From the NCBI GenBank assembly GCA_030039095.1, contig JASHQP010000118.1, positions 1 to 13,479 of the forward strand: a stretch of DNA of 13,479 nt, in the 5' to 3' direction. Position numbers and translations under genes: made by a program. Below are positions 6,547-13,479 of the stretch, piece after piece. Source of the stretch: Streptosporangiaceae bacterium. Lineage in GTDB: Bacteria > Actinomycetota > Actinomycetes > Streptosporangiales > Streptosporangiaceae. Position 1 is the stretch's first letter, and the number at the start of each line of letters is the position of its first letter. Below the pieces are notes generated by a model that was not told the DNA's origin, made no database searches, and was given only the letters and a program-made list of their open reading frames with translations.

Positions 6547-8205
6547 ATGAGGCGTGTTACCGGGCACCCATCCACCTCCATGGATGACTACCAGCTCAAC
6601 ACCACGACGTTTCTCCGGCACGCAGCGCGAACGTACCCGGAGCAGGAGATCGCCTATCGGGTCGACGGCGAGTTGCGCCGGTACACGTATGCAGAGGCGT
6701 ACGAGCGGGCCGGGCGGTTCGCCAGTGCGCTGGAGCGCCTGGGCATACAGCCGGGCGACCGGGTCGGCGTGCTGGCCTGGAACACCCACCGGCACCTCGA
6801 GCTCTATTTCGCCGTTCCGGGCACCGGCGCGGTGCAGGTACAGATGAATCTGCGCCTGGGCGCGGAGGACCTGACCTATGTCGCCCAGCACAGCGGCATC
6901 TCGCTGCTCTGCTGCGATGAATCCCTGCTTTCCCTCGCCGAGACCATCGTGCCCGAGCTAGACGGAGTCAGGGGCGTCGTCGTCCTGTCGGACAATCCGG
7001 TATCGCAGATCGTCACCACGCTGAGCCCGGTCTATGGCTATGAGGAACTGCTGGCGGCCGAGCCCTCGTTCTACGACTGGCCGGCGGTAGACGAGGACAG
7101 CGCGTACAGCGCCTGCTACACCTCGGGCACGACCGGACGGCCGAAGGGCGTTTACTACTCGCACCGCAACATCTGCCTGCACTCGCTCACGATGGCCGCG
7201 CAGGTCGGAGTTAACAGCGATGACTGCGCCCTCATGATCGTGCCCATGTTTCACGGGCAGTCGTGGGGGCTGTTCTACGCCTGCGCCCTGATGGGCGCCA
7301 AGATGGTCTTCCCCGGCAGGTACACCGCCAGCGAGCCGGGCTTGCTGGTCGACCTGATGGCCAGCGAGGGCGTCACGCTCGGCCATGGCGCCCCTGCCAT
7401 CTTCCAGCCGATGCTGGAGTACATCCGCCGGATGGACGAAAAGCCTGACCTGAGCCGCGCGCGCCTGCTCTCGGGCGCGACCGAGCCCCCGCTCTCGCTG
7501 ATGCGCGGCTTCAAGGAGCTGACCGGAGCCGAGATCATCCACGTCTACGGTGCGACCGAGACCACTCCGCTCGTCACGATCAACTACCGGATCAAGCCTT
7601 CCGTTCGCGCCCGGCTCTCCCTGGAGGAGCAGTGGGACCTGAGACGCAAGCAGGGACTGCTCATCTCCGGCGTGGACGTCCGGGTTGTCGATCCTCAGGG
7701 CAACGAGATCCCGCACGACGGCACGAGCATCGGCGAGGTGTGCATGCGCGGCCCGTGGATCGCCGGAAGCTACTTCAACGCGCCAGGCACCGAGCAGGTG
7801 TTCCGGGACGGGTTCTGGCACAGCGGCGACGCCGGGACCATCGACCCGGACGGGTACCTGAAGGTGGTCGACCGGATCAAGGACGTGATCAAGAGCGGCG
7901 GCGAGTGGATCTCTTCCATCGACATGGAGAACGCCATCATGGACCACCCGCAGGTGGCCGACGCCGCGGTCGTGGGCCTTCCGCACCCCAAGTGGCAGGA
8001 GCGCCCGCTGGCTCTGGTGGTCCGCCGGGAAGGCCCACCGGTCACCGACGCTGAGATCCGCGAGCTACTGCTCGAGCGGTTCGCGCGCTGGCAGCTTCCC
8101 GACGAGATCATCTTCGTCTCCGAGATTCCGAAGACGAGCGTCGGCAAGACGAGCAAGAAGACCCTCGTCGCGGAATACCGCGACAGGTACTCGGCGGACA
8201 GTTAG
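6547..8205 (+). CDS. fatty-acid-CoA ligase, AlkK-like (AMP-binding)
   Basis: 552-residue ANL-superfamily adenylating enzyme that converts a carboxylic acid, ATP and CoA to acyl-CoA, AMP and PPi. Seen: P-loop YTSGTTGRPKG (residues 191-201), YGATETTP (334-341), HSGD (425-428), the hinge DRIKDVIKSGGEWIS (442-456) and the catalytic Lys534 in PKTSVGKTSKK. Overall layout and the hinge resemble the medium/long-chain AlkK-like group. MFHGQSWG (234-241) replaces the more usual MFHVNAWG, and LLSGATEPP (307-315) differs from the usual GGS-type loop; both lie near the acyl pocket and hint at an unusual substrate (inference). ATG 6547 has GCGAGG 6 nt upstream; an internal ATG at 6580 (MDDYQLN) would align with where homology begins. 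First gene of a five-gene operon; the next starts 8 bp after its stop. Confidence 0.92.
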   Translation: MRRVTGHPSTSMDDYQLNTTTFLRHAARTYPEQEIAYRVDGELRRYTYAEAYERAGRFASALERLGIQPGDRVGVLAWNTHRHLELYFAVPGTGAVQVQMNLRLGAEDLTYVAQHSGISLLCCDESLLSLAETIVPELDGVRGVVVLSDNPVSQIVTTLSPVYGYEELLAAEPSFYDWPAVDEDSAYSACYTSGTTGRPKGVYYSHRNICLHSLTMAAQVGVNSDDCALMIVPMFHGQSWGLFYACALMGAKMVFPGRYTASEPGLLVDLMASEGVTLGHGAPAIFQPMLEYIRRMDEKPDLSRARLLSGATEPPLSLMRGFKELTGAEIIHVYGATETTPLVTINYRIKPSVRARLSLEEQWDLRRKQGLLISGVDVRVVDPQGNEIPHDGTSIGEVCMRGPWIAGSYFNAPGTEQVFRDGFWHSGDAGTIDPDGYLKVVDRIKDVIKSGGEWISSIDMENAIMDHPQVADAAVVGLPHPKWQERPLALVVRREGPPVTDAEIRELLLERFARWQLPDEIIFVSEIPKTSVGKTSKKTLVAEYRDRYSADS

Positions 8206-8213
8206 GCGAGCGG

Positions 8214-8975
8214 GTGGAGCTAGCGGGACGGATAGCCGTCGTGACCGGCGGAGGCTCCGGCCTCGGCCGGGCAACGGCGCTCGCGTTCGCACGGGCGGGT
8301 GCCCGTGTCGTTGTGCTGGACCGGGATGCCGACGCGGCGAGCCAGACGGCTATGGCTGGCGACGGCGACCTGGCGCCAGTACATGCTGACGTGACCGACG
8401 AGCAGTCGGTCCGGGAGGCCTTCGCGCGCATTGAGGAAGGTCACGGCGCGGTGCACATCTGCGTCAACGCGGCCGGCGTGGCCACGCCCGGCAAGACGCT
8501 GAGCAGCCGCGGGCCGCTGCCGCTCGATCAGTTCCGGCGTGTTGTCGAGACAAACCTGATCGGGCTGTTCGACGTGGTGCGGCACAGCGCGAGGCTCATG
8601 GCCCGGAACGCCGCCGACAGCGACGGCGAGCGGGGGGTCATCATCAATGTGTCCTCCGGTGCCGCCTGGCAAGGCCAGCGCGGACAGGCTGCCTACGCCG
8701 CGAGCAAGGCCGGCGTCCTGGGCCTCATGCTGCCGGTCGCCCGTGACCTGGCCGAGCACGGCGTCCGCGTGGTGACCATAGCCCCCGGTCTGTTCCGGAC
8801 GCCCATGGCGGCGGGGCTGCCGGACCAGGTAGTGGCCGATCTGGAGCGCATGGTGCTCTACCCACGCCGGCTCGGCGATCCGGCGGAATTCGCCGGCCTG
8901 GCCGAGCACATCGTCCGGAACCGCTACCTGAATGCCACGGCGATTCCCCTCGACGGCGGGATACGGATGACATGA
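8214..8975 (+). CDS. SDR family dehydrogenase, HSD10 / 3-hydroxyacyl-CoA dehydrogenase type
   Basis: 253-residue classical short-chain dehydrogenase. Seen: cofactor loop TGGGSGLG (residues 11-18), Asp36 at the end of beta-2 (NAD preference), NAAG (85-88), Asn114, and the catalytic set Ser148, Tyr161, Lys165 (YAASK). The C-terminal half, including GQAAYAASKAG, ARDLAEHGVRV, TIAPGLF, RLGDPAEFAGL and a final LDGGIRM, closely follows human HSD17B10, which oxidises 3-hydroxyacyl-CoA including 2-methyl-3-hydroxybutyryl-CoA and some hydroxysteroids. The likely step here is 3-hydroxyacyl-CoA to 3-ketoacyl-CoA. The start is GTG 8214, 8 bp after the ligase stop; its ribosome binding site is weak (GCGAGCGG), suggesting coupling. 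The acyl-CoA dehydrogenase gene follows about 48 bp downstream. Subfamily call rests on remembered similarity and is good but not proven. Confidence 0.88.
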   Translation: MELAGRIAVVTGGGSGLGRATALAFARAGARVVVLDRDADAASQTAMAGDGDLAPVHADVTDEQSVREAFARIEEGHGAVHICVNAAGVATPGKTLSSRGPLPLDQFRRVVETNLIGLFDVVRHSARLMARNAADSDGERGVIINVSSGAAWQGQRGQAAYAASKAGVLGLMLPVARDLAEHGVRVVTIAPGLFRTPMAAGLPDQVVADLERMVLYPRRLGDPAEFAGLAEHIVRNRYLNATAIPLDGGIRMT

Positions 8976-9023
8976 GCGCCGAGATGAGCGACGCCTCTCG
9001 CACTTCGACGGGCGGTGAACCAG

Positions 9024-10232
9024 ATGCCGATGACCAGGACGGAGCGGACAGCGTTGGAGTTTCCAGCCTTCACCCTCGGAGCGGACCACGAGGCGTTCCG
9101 GCGGGACGTGCGACGGCTCGCCCGCGCCGAGTTCGCTGACGGCTACCTGGCCCGGTCCAGATCGGACGCGTTCCCGTACGCCGAGCTTAGGGAGCTCGCG
9201 GCCGCAGGGCTCATCGGCCTGTGCCTTCCGGAGGAGGCCGGCGGGCAGGGCGCGGACCTGATCGCCCTCGGACTCGCCTGCGAGGAAGTCGCGTACGCGG
9301 ACCCTAACTGCGGCTACCTCGTGTTCGGCGGCAACGTCGCCGCGAACATCATAGCCGCTCGCGGAAGCGGTCCCGTTGTCGCGGAGTGGCTGCCCCGGCT
9401 CCTCGCCGGGGATGGCGTGTGCGCCATCGCACTGACCGAGCCCGAGTGCGGCTCCGACGCCGCCGCGCTGACCACCCGCGCGCGCCGGGTCGGCAGCGGG
9501 TGGCGGCTCACCGGAGAGAAGACCTCGATCACCCTGGCGCCGCACGCCGACGCCGCGATTGTGCTGGCCCGAACCGCGGCCGACGGCAGCCCGGCGTCAT
9601 CAGGCGGGTCGGGCGGGATCAGCGCGTTCCTGGTGCCGCTGGACGACCCCTCGGTGTCGGTGCAGCGGTTCCGCGACCCCGGATTTGTCCCGCTCGGGCG
9701 TGGCTCGATCGCGATGGACGACACCTTCGTGCCGGACGAGCGGCTGCTGGGACAGCCAGGCGCCGGATTCCGGCTCATCATGGGCGAGTTCGATCTCACC
9801 CGGACGCTGATCGCCCTGATGGTGGCCGGCAGCGCGCAGCGCGCTCTCGATGCGGCCATCACTTACTCGAGGCAGCGACATTCCTTCGGCAAGCCGCTGG
9901 CGGCCTACCAGGGCGTTTCGTTTCCGATCGCGGAACACTCGACCTACCTGGCGGCGGTGCGCGCGCTTGCGCTGCACACGCTCGGCCTGCGCATGGCCGG
10001 CCAGCCGCACACCGCCGAGGCCGCAATGCTGAAGTGGTGGGCGCCGCAGGTGGCGTTCGACGCGATCCGCGACGCCATCGTGCTGCATGGCCAGGTGGGC
10101 TGGTCCGACGAGATGCCGTTCCAGGCGCTGCTGCGGGATGTCTCCGGCTATCTCATCGGCGACGGGACGGCGCAGATCCAGAAGCTGATAATCGCCCGCG
10201 AGCTAATCGGCCGCGAGGTCCTGGACAGGTGA
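9024..10232 (+). CDS. acyl-CoA dehydrogenase with Asp at the catalytic base position
   Basis: About 402-residue flavin-dependent acyl-CoA dehydrogenase that introduces an alpha,beta double bond. Seen: the FAD/substrate signature CAIALTEPECGSDAAAL, TGEKTSIT, the C-terminal helical domain with YSRQRHSFGKPLAAYQG, and the FAD-contact end GDGTAQIQKLIIARELIG. In MCAD-type enzymes the last segment reads YEGTAQIQ with Glu as the alpha-proton base; here it is GDGTAQIQ, so Asp (GAC, 10161-10163) replaces Glu. The isovaleryl/long-chain alternative site is Thr (FDLTRTL), so no substitute Glu is obvious. Start ATG 9024 was preferred because GGGCGG ends 8 nt upstream; GTG 9015 and ATG 9030 are in-frame alternatives. 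Third gene of the operon; the thiolase ATG lies 15 bp after its stop. Family is certain, substrate unknown. Confidence 0.92.
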   Translation: MPMTRTERTALEFPAFTLGADHEAFRRDVRRLARAEFADGYLARSRSDAFPYAELRELAAAGLIGLCLPEEAGGQGADLIALGLACEEVAYADPNCGYLVFGGNVAANIIAARGSGPVVAEWLPRLLAGDGVCAIALTEPECGSDAAALTTRARRVGSGWRLTGEKTSITLAPHADAAIVLARTAADGSPASSGGSGGISAFLVPLDDPSVSVQRFRDPGFVPLGRGSIAMDDTFVPDERLLGQPGAGFRLIMGEFDLTRTLIALMVAGSAQRALDAAITYSRQRHSFGKPLAAYQGVSFPIAEHSTYLAAVRALALHTLGLRMAGQPHTAEAAMLKWWAPQVAFDAIRDAIVLHGQVGWSDEMPFQALLRDVSGYLIGDGTAQIQKLIIARELIGREVLDR

Positions 10233-10247
10233 GGAGTGGCAGGCAGC

Positions 10248-11435
10248 ATGGGTGAGGTGGTCATCACCGGTACCGGCATGACGAGCTTCGGAAAGCATCC
10301 CGGTCGCGGCATCAAGTCACTCGTCGGCGAGGCCGTGACCGAGGCGCTGGCGGATGCTGGCATGACCGGCAGGGGCGAGCAGATTGGCATTGTCTACTAC
10401 GGCAACGTGCTGTCCGGGCTGCTGCAGGGGCAGGAGTCGGCGCGCGGCCAGCAGGCCGTCGCCGGCACCGTGCTGGCCGGGCGACCGCTGATCAATGTCG
10501 AGAACGCGTGCGCTTCCGGGTCCACGGCTCTGAATCAGGCGTGGCTCTCGGTCGCCTCCGGTCAGGCGGATGTCGCCATAGCCGTGGGAGCCGAGAAGCT
10601 GGTCGTGGCTGACAAGGCGAGGGCCCTCGGGGCGCTCACCGCCGCCGTCGACCAGGACCGGCTCGAGGACATACGCGCTGAGCTGGGCACCGGCGGACGC
10701 GGGTCCATCTTCATGGACATCTATGCGCGCTATGCCCGCTGGTACCTCGACCGCTCCGATGCGACAGTCGAGGATTTCGCGCTGGTGAGCGCCAAGAACC
10801 ACGAGCACGGCCGGGCGAATCCGAAAGCGCAGTACGGGGCGCGGATGACTGTCGCCGAGGTACTGTCCGCACGCCAGATTTCCGGTCCTCTGACCCTGCC
10901 CATGTGCGCCCCGATGAGTGACGGCGCGGCCGCGGTCGTCGTGACCACGCCCGAGCTGGCCGCGCGATGCGGAGCTGAGCCGGTCCGGCTGCTGGCGACC
11001 TCGCTGGCATGTGCCCGGCCCGGCAGCTACGGCGAGGTGGTGCCCGCCGCGGCACGGGCAGCCTACGCGATGGCCGGCGTCGGTCCTGCGGACATCAGCG
11101 TGGTGGAGTGCCACGATGCCACTGCTCCGGCGGAACTCATCGTGCTGGAGGAACTCGGGCTGTGCGCGCCGGGAGGCGCCACGGCCCTGCTGCGGGACGG
11201 GCGCACACGTATCGGCGGGAAGATGCCGGTCAATCCGAGCGGCGGCCTGGAAAGCAAGGGCCACCCGCTGGGCGCAACCGGCCTCGGGCAGATCGCCGAA
11301 CTGGCTGACCAGCTTCGCGGCCGCGCGGGTGACCGGCAGGTGGCGGGGGCCAGGCTAGCGTTGGCGGAGAACGCTGGCGGATACGCCGACCCGGACGCCG
11401 CGGTCGCAGCCGTCACTATCCTCGCCAGGAGCTGA
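10248..11435 (+). CDS. SCP2-type thiolase family protein
   Basis: 395-residue thiolase-fold protein of the SCP2/lipid-transfer branch (SCPx-like, without a sterol carrier domain). Seen: nucleophile Cys88 in ENACASGSTAL, the histidine of VECHDATAPAEL (His289), and NPSGGLESKGHPLGATG with catalytic His339. Mammalian SCP2 thiolases carry HDCF, where the Cys acts as acid/base; here it is HDA, and the C-terminal AENAGGY lacks a CxG motif, so a second catalytic Cys is not evident. Activity could be thiolytic with another base, or a related C-C bond or acyl-transfer reaction (inference). SCP2-type thiolases prefer 2-methyl-branched and steroid-side-chain 3-keto-CoAs. ATG 10248 is preferred over GTG 10236: GAGGAG (10231-10236) and AGG (10241-10243) precede it and homology starts there. 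Fourth gene of the operon. Confidence 0.88.
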   Translation: MGEVVITGTGMTSFGKHPGRGIKSLVGEAVTEALADAGMTGRGEQIGIVYYGNVLSGLLQGQESARGQQAVAGTVLAGRPLINVENACASGSTALNQAWLSVASGQADVAIAVGAEKLVVADKARALGALTAAVDQDRLEDIRAELGTGGRGSIFMDIYARYARWYLDRSDATVEDFALVSAKNHEHGRANPKAQYGARMTVAEVLSARQISGPLTLPMCAPMSDGAAAVVVTTPELAARCGAEPVRLLATSLACARPGSYGEVVPAAARAAYAMAGVGPADISVVECHDATAPAELIVLEELGLCAPGGATALLRDGRTRIGGKMPVNPSGGLESKGHPLGATGLGQIAELADQLRGRAGDRQVAGARLALAENAGGYADPDAAVAAVTILARS

Positions 11436-11473
11436 CCACACGCCGATGTCGCTCGGACGAGCAGGACGGGAAG

Positions 11474-12184
11474 ATGGCGAGAGAACGAGCGACTGACACC
11501 CGCGCCCTGGTGCGCGCCGCGGCTGAGGTGTTCGAGCAACGCGGCTACCGCAACACCACGATCGACGACATCGCCGAGGCAGCCGGGATCTCCCGGCCGA
11601 CCGTGTACAAGTACACCAGGAGCAAGCGCGAACTTCTCGACCTGACTGTCGACGAGATCACGGGCTACCTCGGCGCACGGCTGCGAGAGATCCTCGTCAG
11701 CGATCACGAGCCGGCCGGCAAGCTCCGCGAGGTCATCGCCGTTCACGTCCAGGCGGCGGTAACCAACCGGACGTTCTACGCCATCGTCTTCAGCGAGGAG
11801 ACCGAGCTCTCCGCCGGGGCGCGGCGCAGGTTCCGTGCCTGGGCGAGAGAGGTCACCGAGGACTTCGCCCGGCTGCTGGACGAGTGCCGCACCGGTGGGC
11901 CGGACGGCGCCGATACCGAGATCGCAGCCAACCTCATCCTGACCATGCTGACCTCGCTGCACCGCTGGTACCGGCCCGGCGGCAGGCTGGGACCTGCCGA
12001 ACTCACCGAGCAGATCCTGCGAGTCGCCGGTGGCCTGCTGGGGACCTCGGGCGGCGCCGGGCGGCCCGTCGGCCTGACCGCATCCGAGCAGGGCATCCGG
12101 GAGCGGATGGCCACCCTTCCGGGCCAGGCGCCACCCCGGAAGCTACCAGCCAGTGACCTACATTCGCGTCCCACACTTCCGTAA
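11474..12184 (+). CDS. TetR family transcriptional regulator
   Basis: 236-residue TetR/AcrR repressor. Seen: N-terminal DNA-binding domain with the helix-turn-helix TTIDDIAEAAGISRPTVYKY (residues 28-47) followed by the typical SKRELL; the all-helical C-terminal ligand domain contains LTSLHRWYRPGGRLGPAEL, a pattern common in regulators of fatty-acid and sterol catabolism such as KstR2-like proteins, which bind acyl-CoA. ATG 11474 has AGGA 7 nt upstream. It lies 38 bp after the thiolase stop and is probably the last gene of the ligase operon. The only strong palindrome near the operon is in the promoter at 6461-6474, so it probably represses the whole operon and itself. The last 40 or so residues after VAGGLLG are low-complexity, Pro/Gly-rich and unlike the family, apparently a C-terminal extension. 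Confidence 0.9.
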   Translation: MARERATDTRALVRAAAEVFEQRGYRNTTIDDIAEAAGISRPTVYKYTRSKRELLDLTVDEITGYLGARLREILVSDHEPAGKLREVIAVHVQAAVTNRTFYAIVFSEETELSAGARRRFRAWAREVTEDFARLLDECRTGGPDGADTEIAANLILTMLTSLHRWYRPGGRLGPAELTEQILRVAGGLLGTSGGAGRPVGLTASEQGIRERMATLPGQAPPRKLPASDLHSRPTLP

Positions 12185-12338
12185 CTCATCACGAACGGTT
12201 CCGCGTCACAACGAGATAAGCTCGGGTGTGGGTGACCGGCACCGATCCAGCGATGGTAAGAGTGAACGTCGAGGCAAGCACTGGGCCTGGTATCGCGGTC
12301 GGCAGGCCCGGCTGCTGACCCGCGATTCGCACATGAGG
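12185..12338. other. intergenic stretch, no recognised feature
   Basis: 154 bp between the TetR stop and the stop of the minus-strand remnant. Short frames are open on both strands but none has a ribosome binding site or a recognisable product. No clear hairpin with T-run was seen, although the two flanking genes converge here and a terminator would be expected. Confidence 0.5.
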
Positions 12339-12662
12339 TTAGTTGGGCTCGCCGGGATTCCTGGGGTCGATTTTGAGCAGGTCGAGCAGGTGCAGCTGCA
12401 GGTCGTCTGGCTGGGGTATCTCGGGCGGGCCTTCGGCGGTGCTGCGCAGGCGCAGCGTGGCGAGTGTGGTGAAGATGAGGCTGATTGTGGCGCCGCGAGG
12501 CTCGGCGTAGTCCAGCGGCACCCGGGCGGTGGCGCACTGGAACCCGCCATCGCACGAGCGCCAATGCAGCACCGGAACCGCCGCCACGGCGGTGTTCGAG
12601 CGGGCGGTGCGCCACCTCCTTGCTATCCGTTCAGGGATCTTGACGATCTCGAGCTTGGTCAT
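12339..12662 (-). pseudogene. truncated TAP-like alpha/beta-hydrolase (N-terminal remnant)
   Basis: 107-codon ORF with ATG at complement 12660-12662 and a good GAAAGG about 9 nt upstream. Residues around 33-60 (HWRSCDGGFQCATARVPLDY, then AEPRGATISL) are the N-terminal signature of secreted tripeptidyl-aminopeptidase (TAP)-like alpha/beta hydrolases, where it precedes the LPATDP and NPGGPGGSG oxyanion region. After ATISLIFTTLATL the match stops: no oxyanion motif, no GxSxG nucleophile elbow and no catalytic Asp/His, and the frame ends within about 45 unrelated residues. There is also no signal peptide. The intact family is 450-550 residues, so this is best read as a truncated gene whose 3' part has been lost or replaced. 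It lies 52 bp downstream of the ABC permease on the same strand and may be co-transcribed. A short functional protein cannot be excluded. Confidence 0.55.
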
Positions 12663-12714
12663 CTGAAGTGCGCCTTTCGGGTACCTGAGGGTCGGGTGGC
12701 CGGAGGCTGGCCGG

Positions 12715-13479
12715 TCAGGCGCTCTCGGCCTGAAGGATCTGCGCCACGGGCTGCCGGGCGGCGATGCGCGCCGGGGCGACGGTGAGCACCGCCACGGCGG
12801 CCACGGTCGCGAGGACCATGACCGCGAGCCACCAGGCCGGGGGAACCGTCGTACTCCCTCCGTTGCTCGCGGCGTCATAGATACCGATGCCGCCCGGGAT
12901 GCCGAGCAGCGCGCCGGCCAGCGCGGGAAACGCCTGGACCACGGCGAGCGCGGTGCCGGCCTGCAGGCGGGTCGCGCCCAGGGCCCTGGCGAGCGCCGAT
13001 GAGTGCCGGGCGTCCAGGGCCGTTGCCACCGCGATGAAGATCGCGTTGACCACGGCCAGGACGATGAGCATCGCCGACACGACCGTCGTCACCTGGTCCA
13101 GCCGGGCGTCCTGCGGGTTGCCCGGGGTGAGAAATCCCTGGTCGTTACCGGCGGCGTGGACAACGAGCACGGCGACGATGCCGCTCGCGGTCACCGCGAT
13201 GCTGAGGGTGCTGAGCAGGATCCGGCGTGGCCGGCGTGCCGCCAGGCGCAGGCCTAGGAGCAGCGGCACCGGAAGGTGCGCGGAGAACGCGGCGGCCGGT
13301 CCCCGGCGCCTGGGTGGCCGTACGGTGCCGTTGAGCGCGCTGACCGTACTCAGACGGCCCGCGCGGATGGCCGGCCCGAACGTCGCGACGACCGTCACGC
13401 CCAGCGCCATCGCGGCGACCAAGCCGACCGTGGCTGCGCTCAGCGGCGGCGCGCCGGGCGCGCCGACGAGGCCGGCCCC
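12715..13479 (-). CDS. ABC transporter permease, FtsX-like, C-terminal part
   Basis: Open on the minus strand from the window edge (13479) to TGA at complement 12715-12717; 254 codons are visible and the N-terminus lies outside. The sequence is rich in Ala/Val/Leu with membrane segments near VAAMALGVTVVATFGPA, ILLSTLSIAVTASGIVAVLV, VVSAMLIVLAVVNAIFIAVA, VQAFPALAGALLGIPGGIGI and WWLAVMVLATVAAVAVLTV. The stretch ALDARHSSALARALGATRLQ between membrane segments, and a C-terminus ending APARIAARQPVAQILQAESA, are hallmarks of FtsX/MacB-type permeases (the cytoplasmic ARALGATR loop contacts the ATPase, and the tail matches P-x-x-xL-R/QxE). Such permeases work with a separate ATPase, expected further upstream outside the window, in lipoprotein or peptide export or cell-envelope functions. 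Substrate unknown. Confidence 0.88.
   Translation of the reverse strand, partial: GAGLVGAPGAPPLSAATVGLVAAMALGVTVVATFGPAIRAGRLSTVSALNGTVRPPRRRGPAAAFSAHLPVPLLLGLRLAARRPRRILLSTLSIAVTASGIVAVLVVHAAGNDQGFLTPGNPQDARLDQVTTVVSAMLIVLAVVNAIFIAVATALDARHSSALARALGATRLQAGTALAVVQAFPALAGALLGIPGGIGIYDAASNGGSTTVPPAWWLAVMVLATVAAVAVLTVAPARIAARQPVAQILQAESA

Noticed and set aside
8972..9139. 55-codon ORF starting at an ATGA overlap with the SDR stop codon and running out of frame into the acyl-CoA dehydrogenase gene.
   Set aside because: It lacks a family match or strong ribosome binding site, and out-of-frame open stretches are common at this GC content. A role as a coupling leader is possible but unsupported.
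8220..9545. 441-codon minus-strand frame opposite the SDR and dehydrogenase genes.
   Set aside because: Shadow ORF with biased Arg/His composition and no domain; plus-strand genes are unambiguous.
12185..12338. Search for a tRNA, CRISPR repeat or IS end in the gap after the TetR gene.
   Set aside because: No cloverleaf-like pairing, spaced repeats or terminal inverted repeats were found.
12153..12785. 210-codon plus-strand frame after the TetR gene.
   Set aside because: No ribosome binding site, no recognisable domain, and it is antisense to the hydrolase remnant and the permease end, both of which carry family signatures.

Overview
The window comes from a high-GC actinobacterium. Support: very GC-rich codons throughout, GTG and TTG starts, a mycothiol-type DsbA-fold reductase, an actinobacterial SAM methyltransferase of the DUF574/Methyltransf_19 type, and a pepN / Rv2466c-like / rpiB block that has the same gene order as Rv2467-Rv2466c-Rv2465c of Mycobacterium tuberculosis. 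The exact genus cannot be read from the sequence.

Left part (1-6173), housekeeping. The 3' half of a 4-alpha-glucanotransferase gene (malQ) is followed 9 bp later by a DUF574-family methyltransferase. These converge, with only 8 bp between stop codons, on pepN, a complete M1 aminopeptidase N. A 120-bp divergent promoter region separates pepN from an Rv2466c-like reductase, then rpiB (ribose-5-phosphate isomerase B, Glu-type active site), then a small SET-domain protein that begins 2 bp after the rpiB stop codon with a TTG.

Middle (6174-6546), non-coding. It holds several GC-rich inverted repeats (possible terminators), a possible decayed antisense coding remnant, and an AT-rich island. The island contains a well-formed promoter (TTGCAC, 17 bp, TAAGTT) whose spacer is filled by a perfect 14-bp palindrome, ACTAACTAGTTAGT, the likely operator of a TetR repressor.

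Right-centre (6547-12184), one five-gene operon: AlkK-like acyl-CoA ligase, HSD10-like short-chain dehydrogenase, acyl-CoA dehydrogenase, SCP2-type thiolase and a TetR regulator. Together they can activate an acid to its CoA ester, desaturate it, oxidise the 3-hydroxy intermediate and cleave or process the 3-keto intermediate. The hydratase is missing and must come from elsewhere. Two active-site departures stand out: the dehydrogenase has Asp at the usual catalytic Glu position, and the thiolase has Ala in place of the Cys of the HDCF motif. The HSD10-like plus SCP2-type pairing suggests a 2-methyl-branched or steroid-side-chain-like substrate; this is inference.

Right end (12185-13479). On the minus strand are the C-terminal part of an FtsX-type ABC transporter permease and, 52 bp downstream, a 107-codon ORF with its own ribosome binding site that carries only the N-terminal signature of a TAP-like alpha/beta hydrolase, probably a truncated gene. 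No RNA genes, CRISPR arrays or intact mobile elements were seen.
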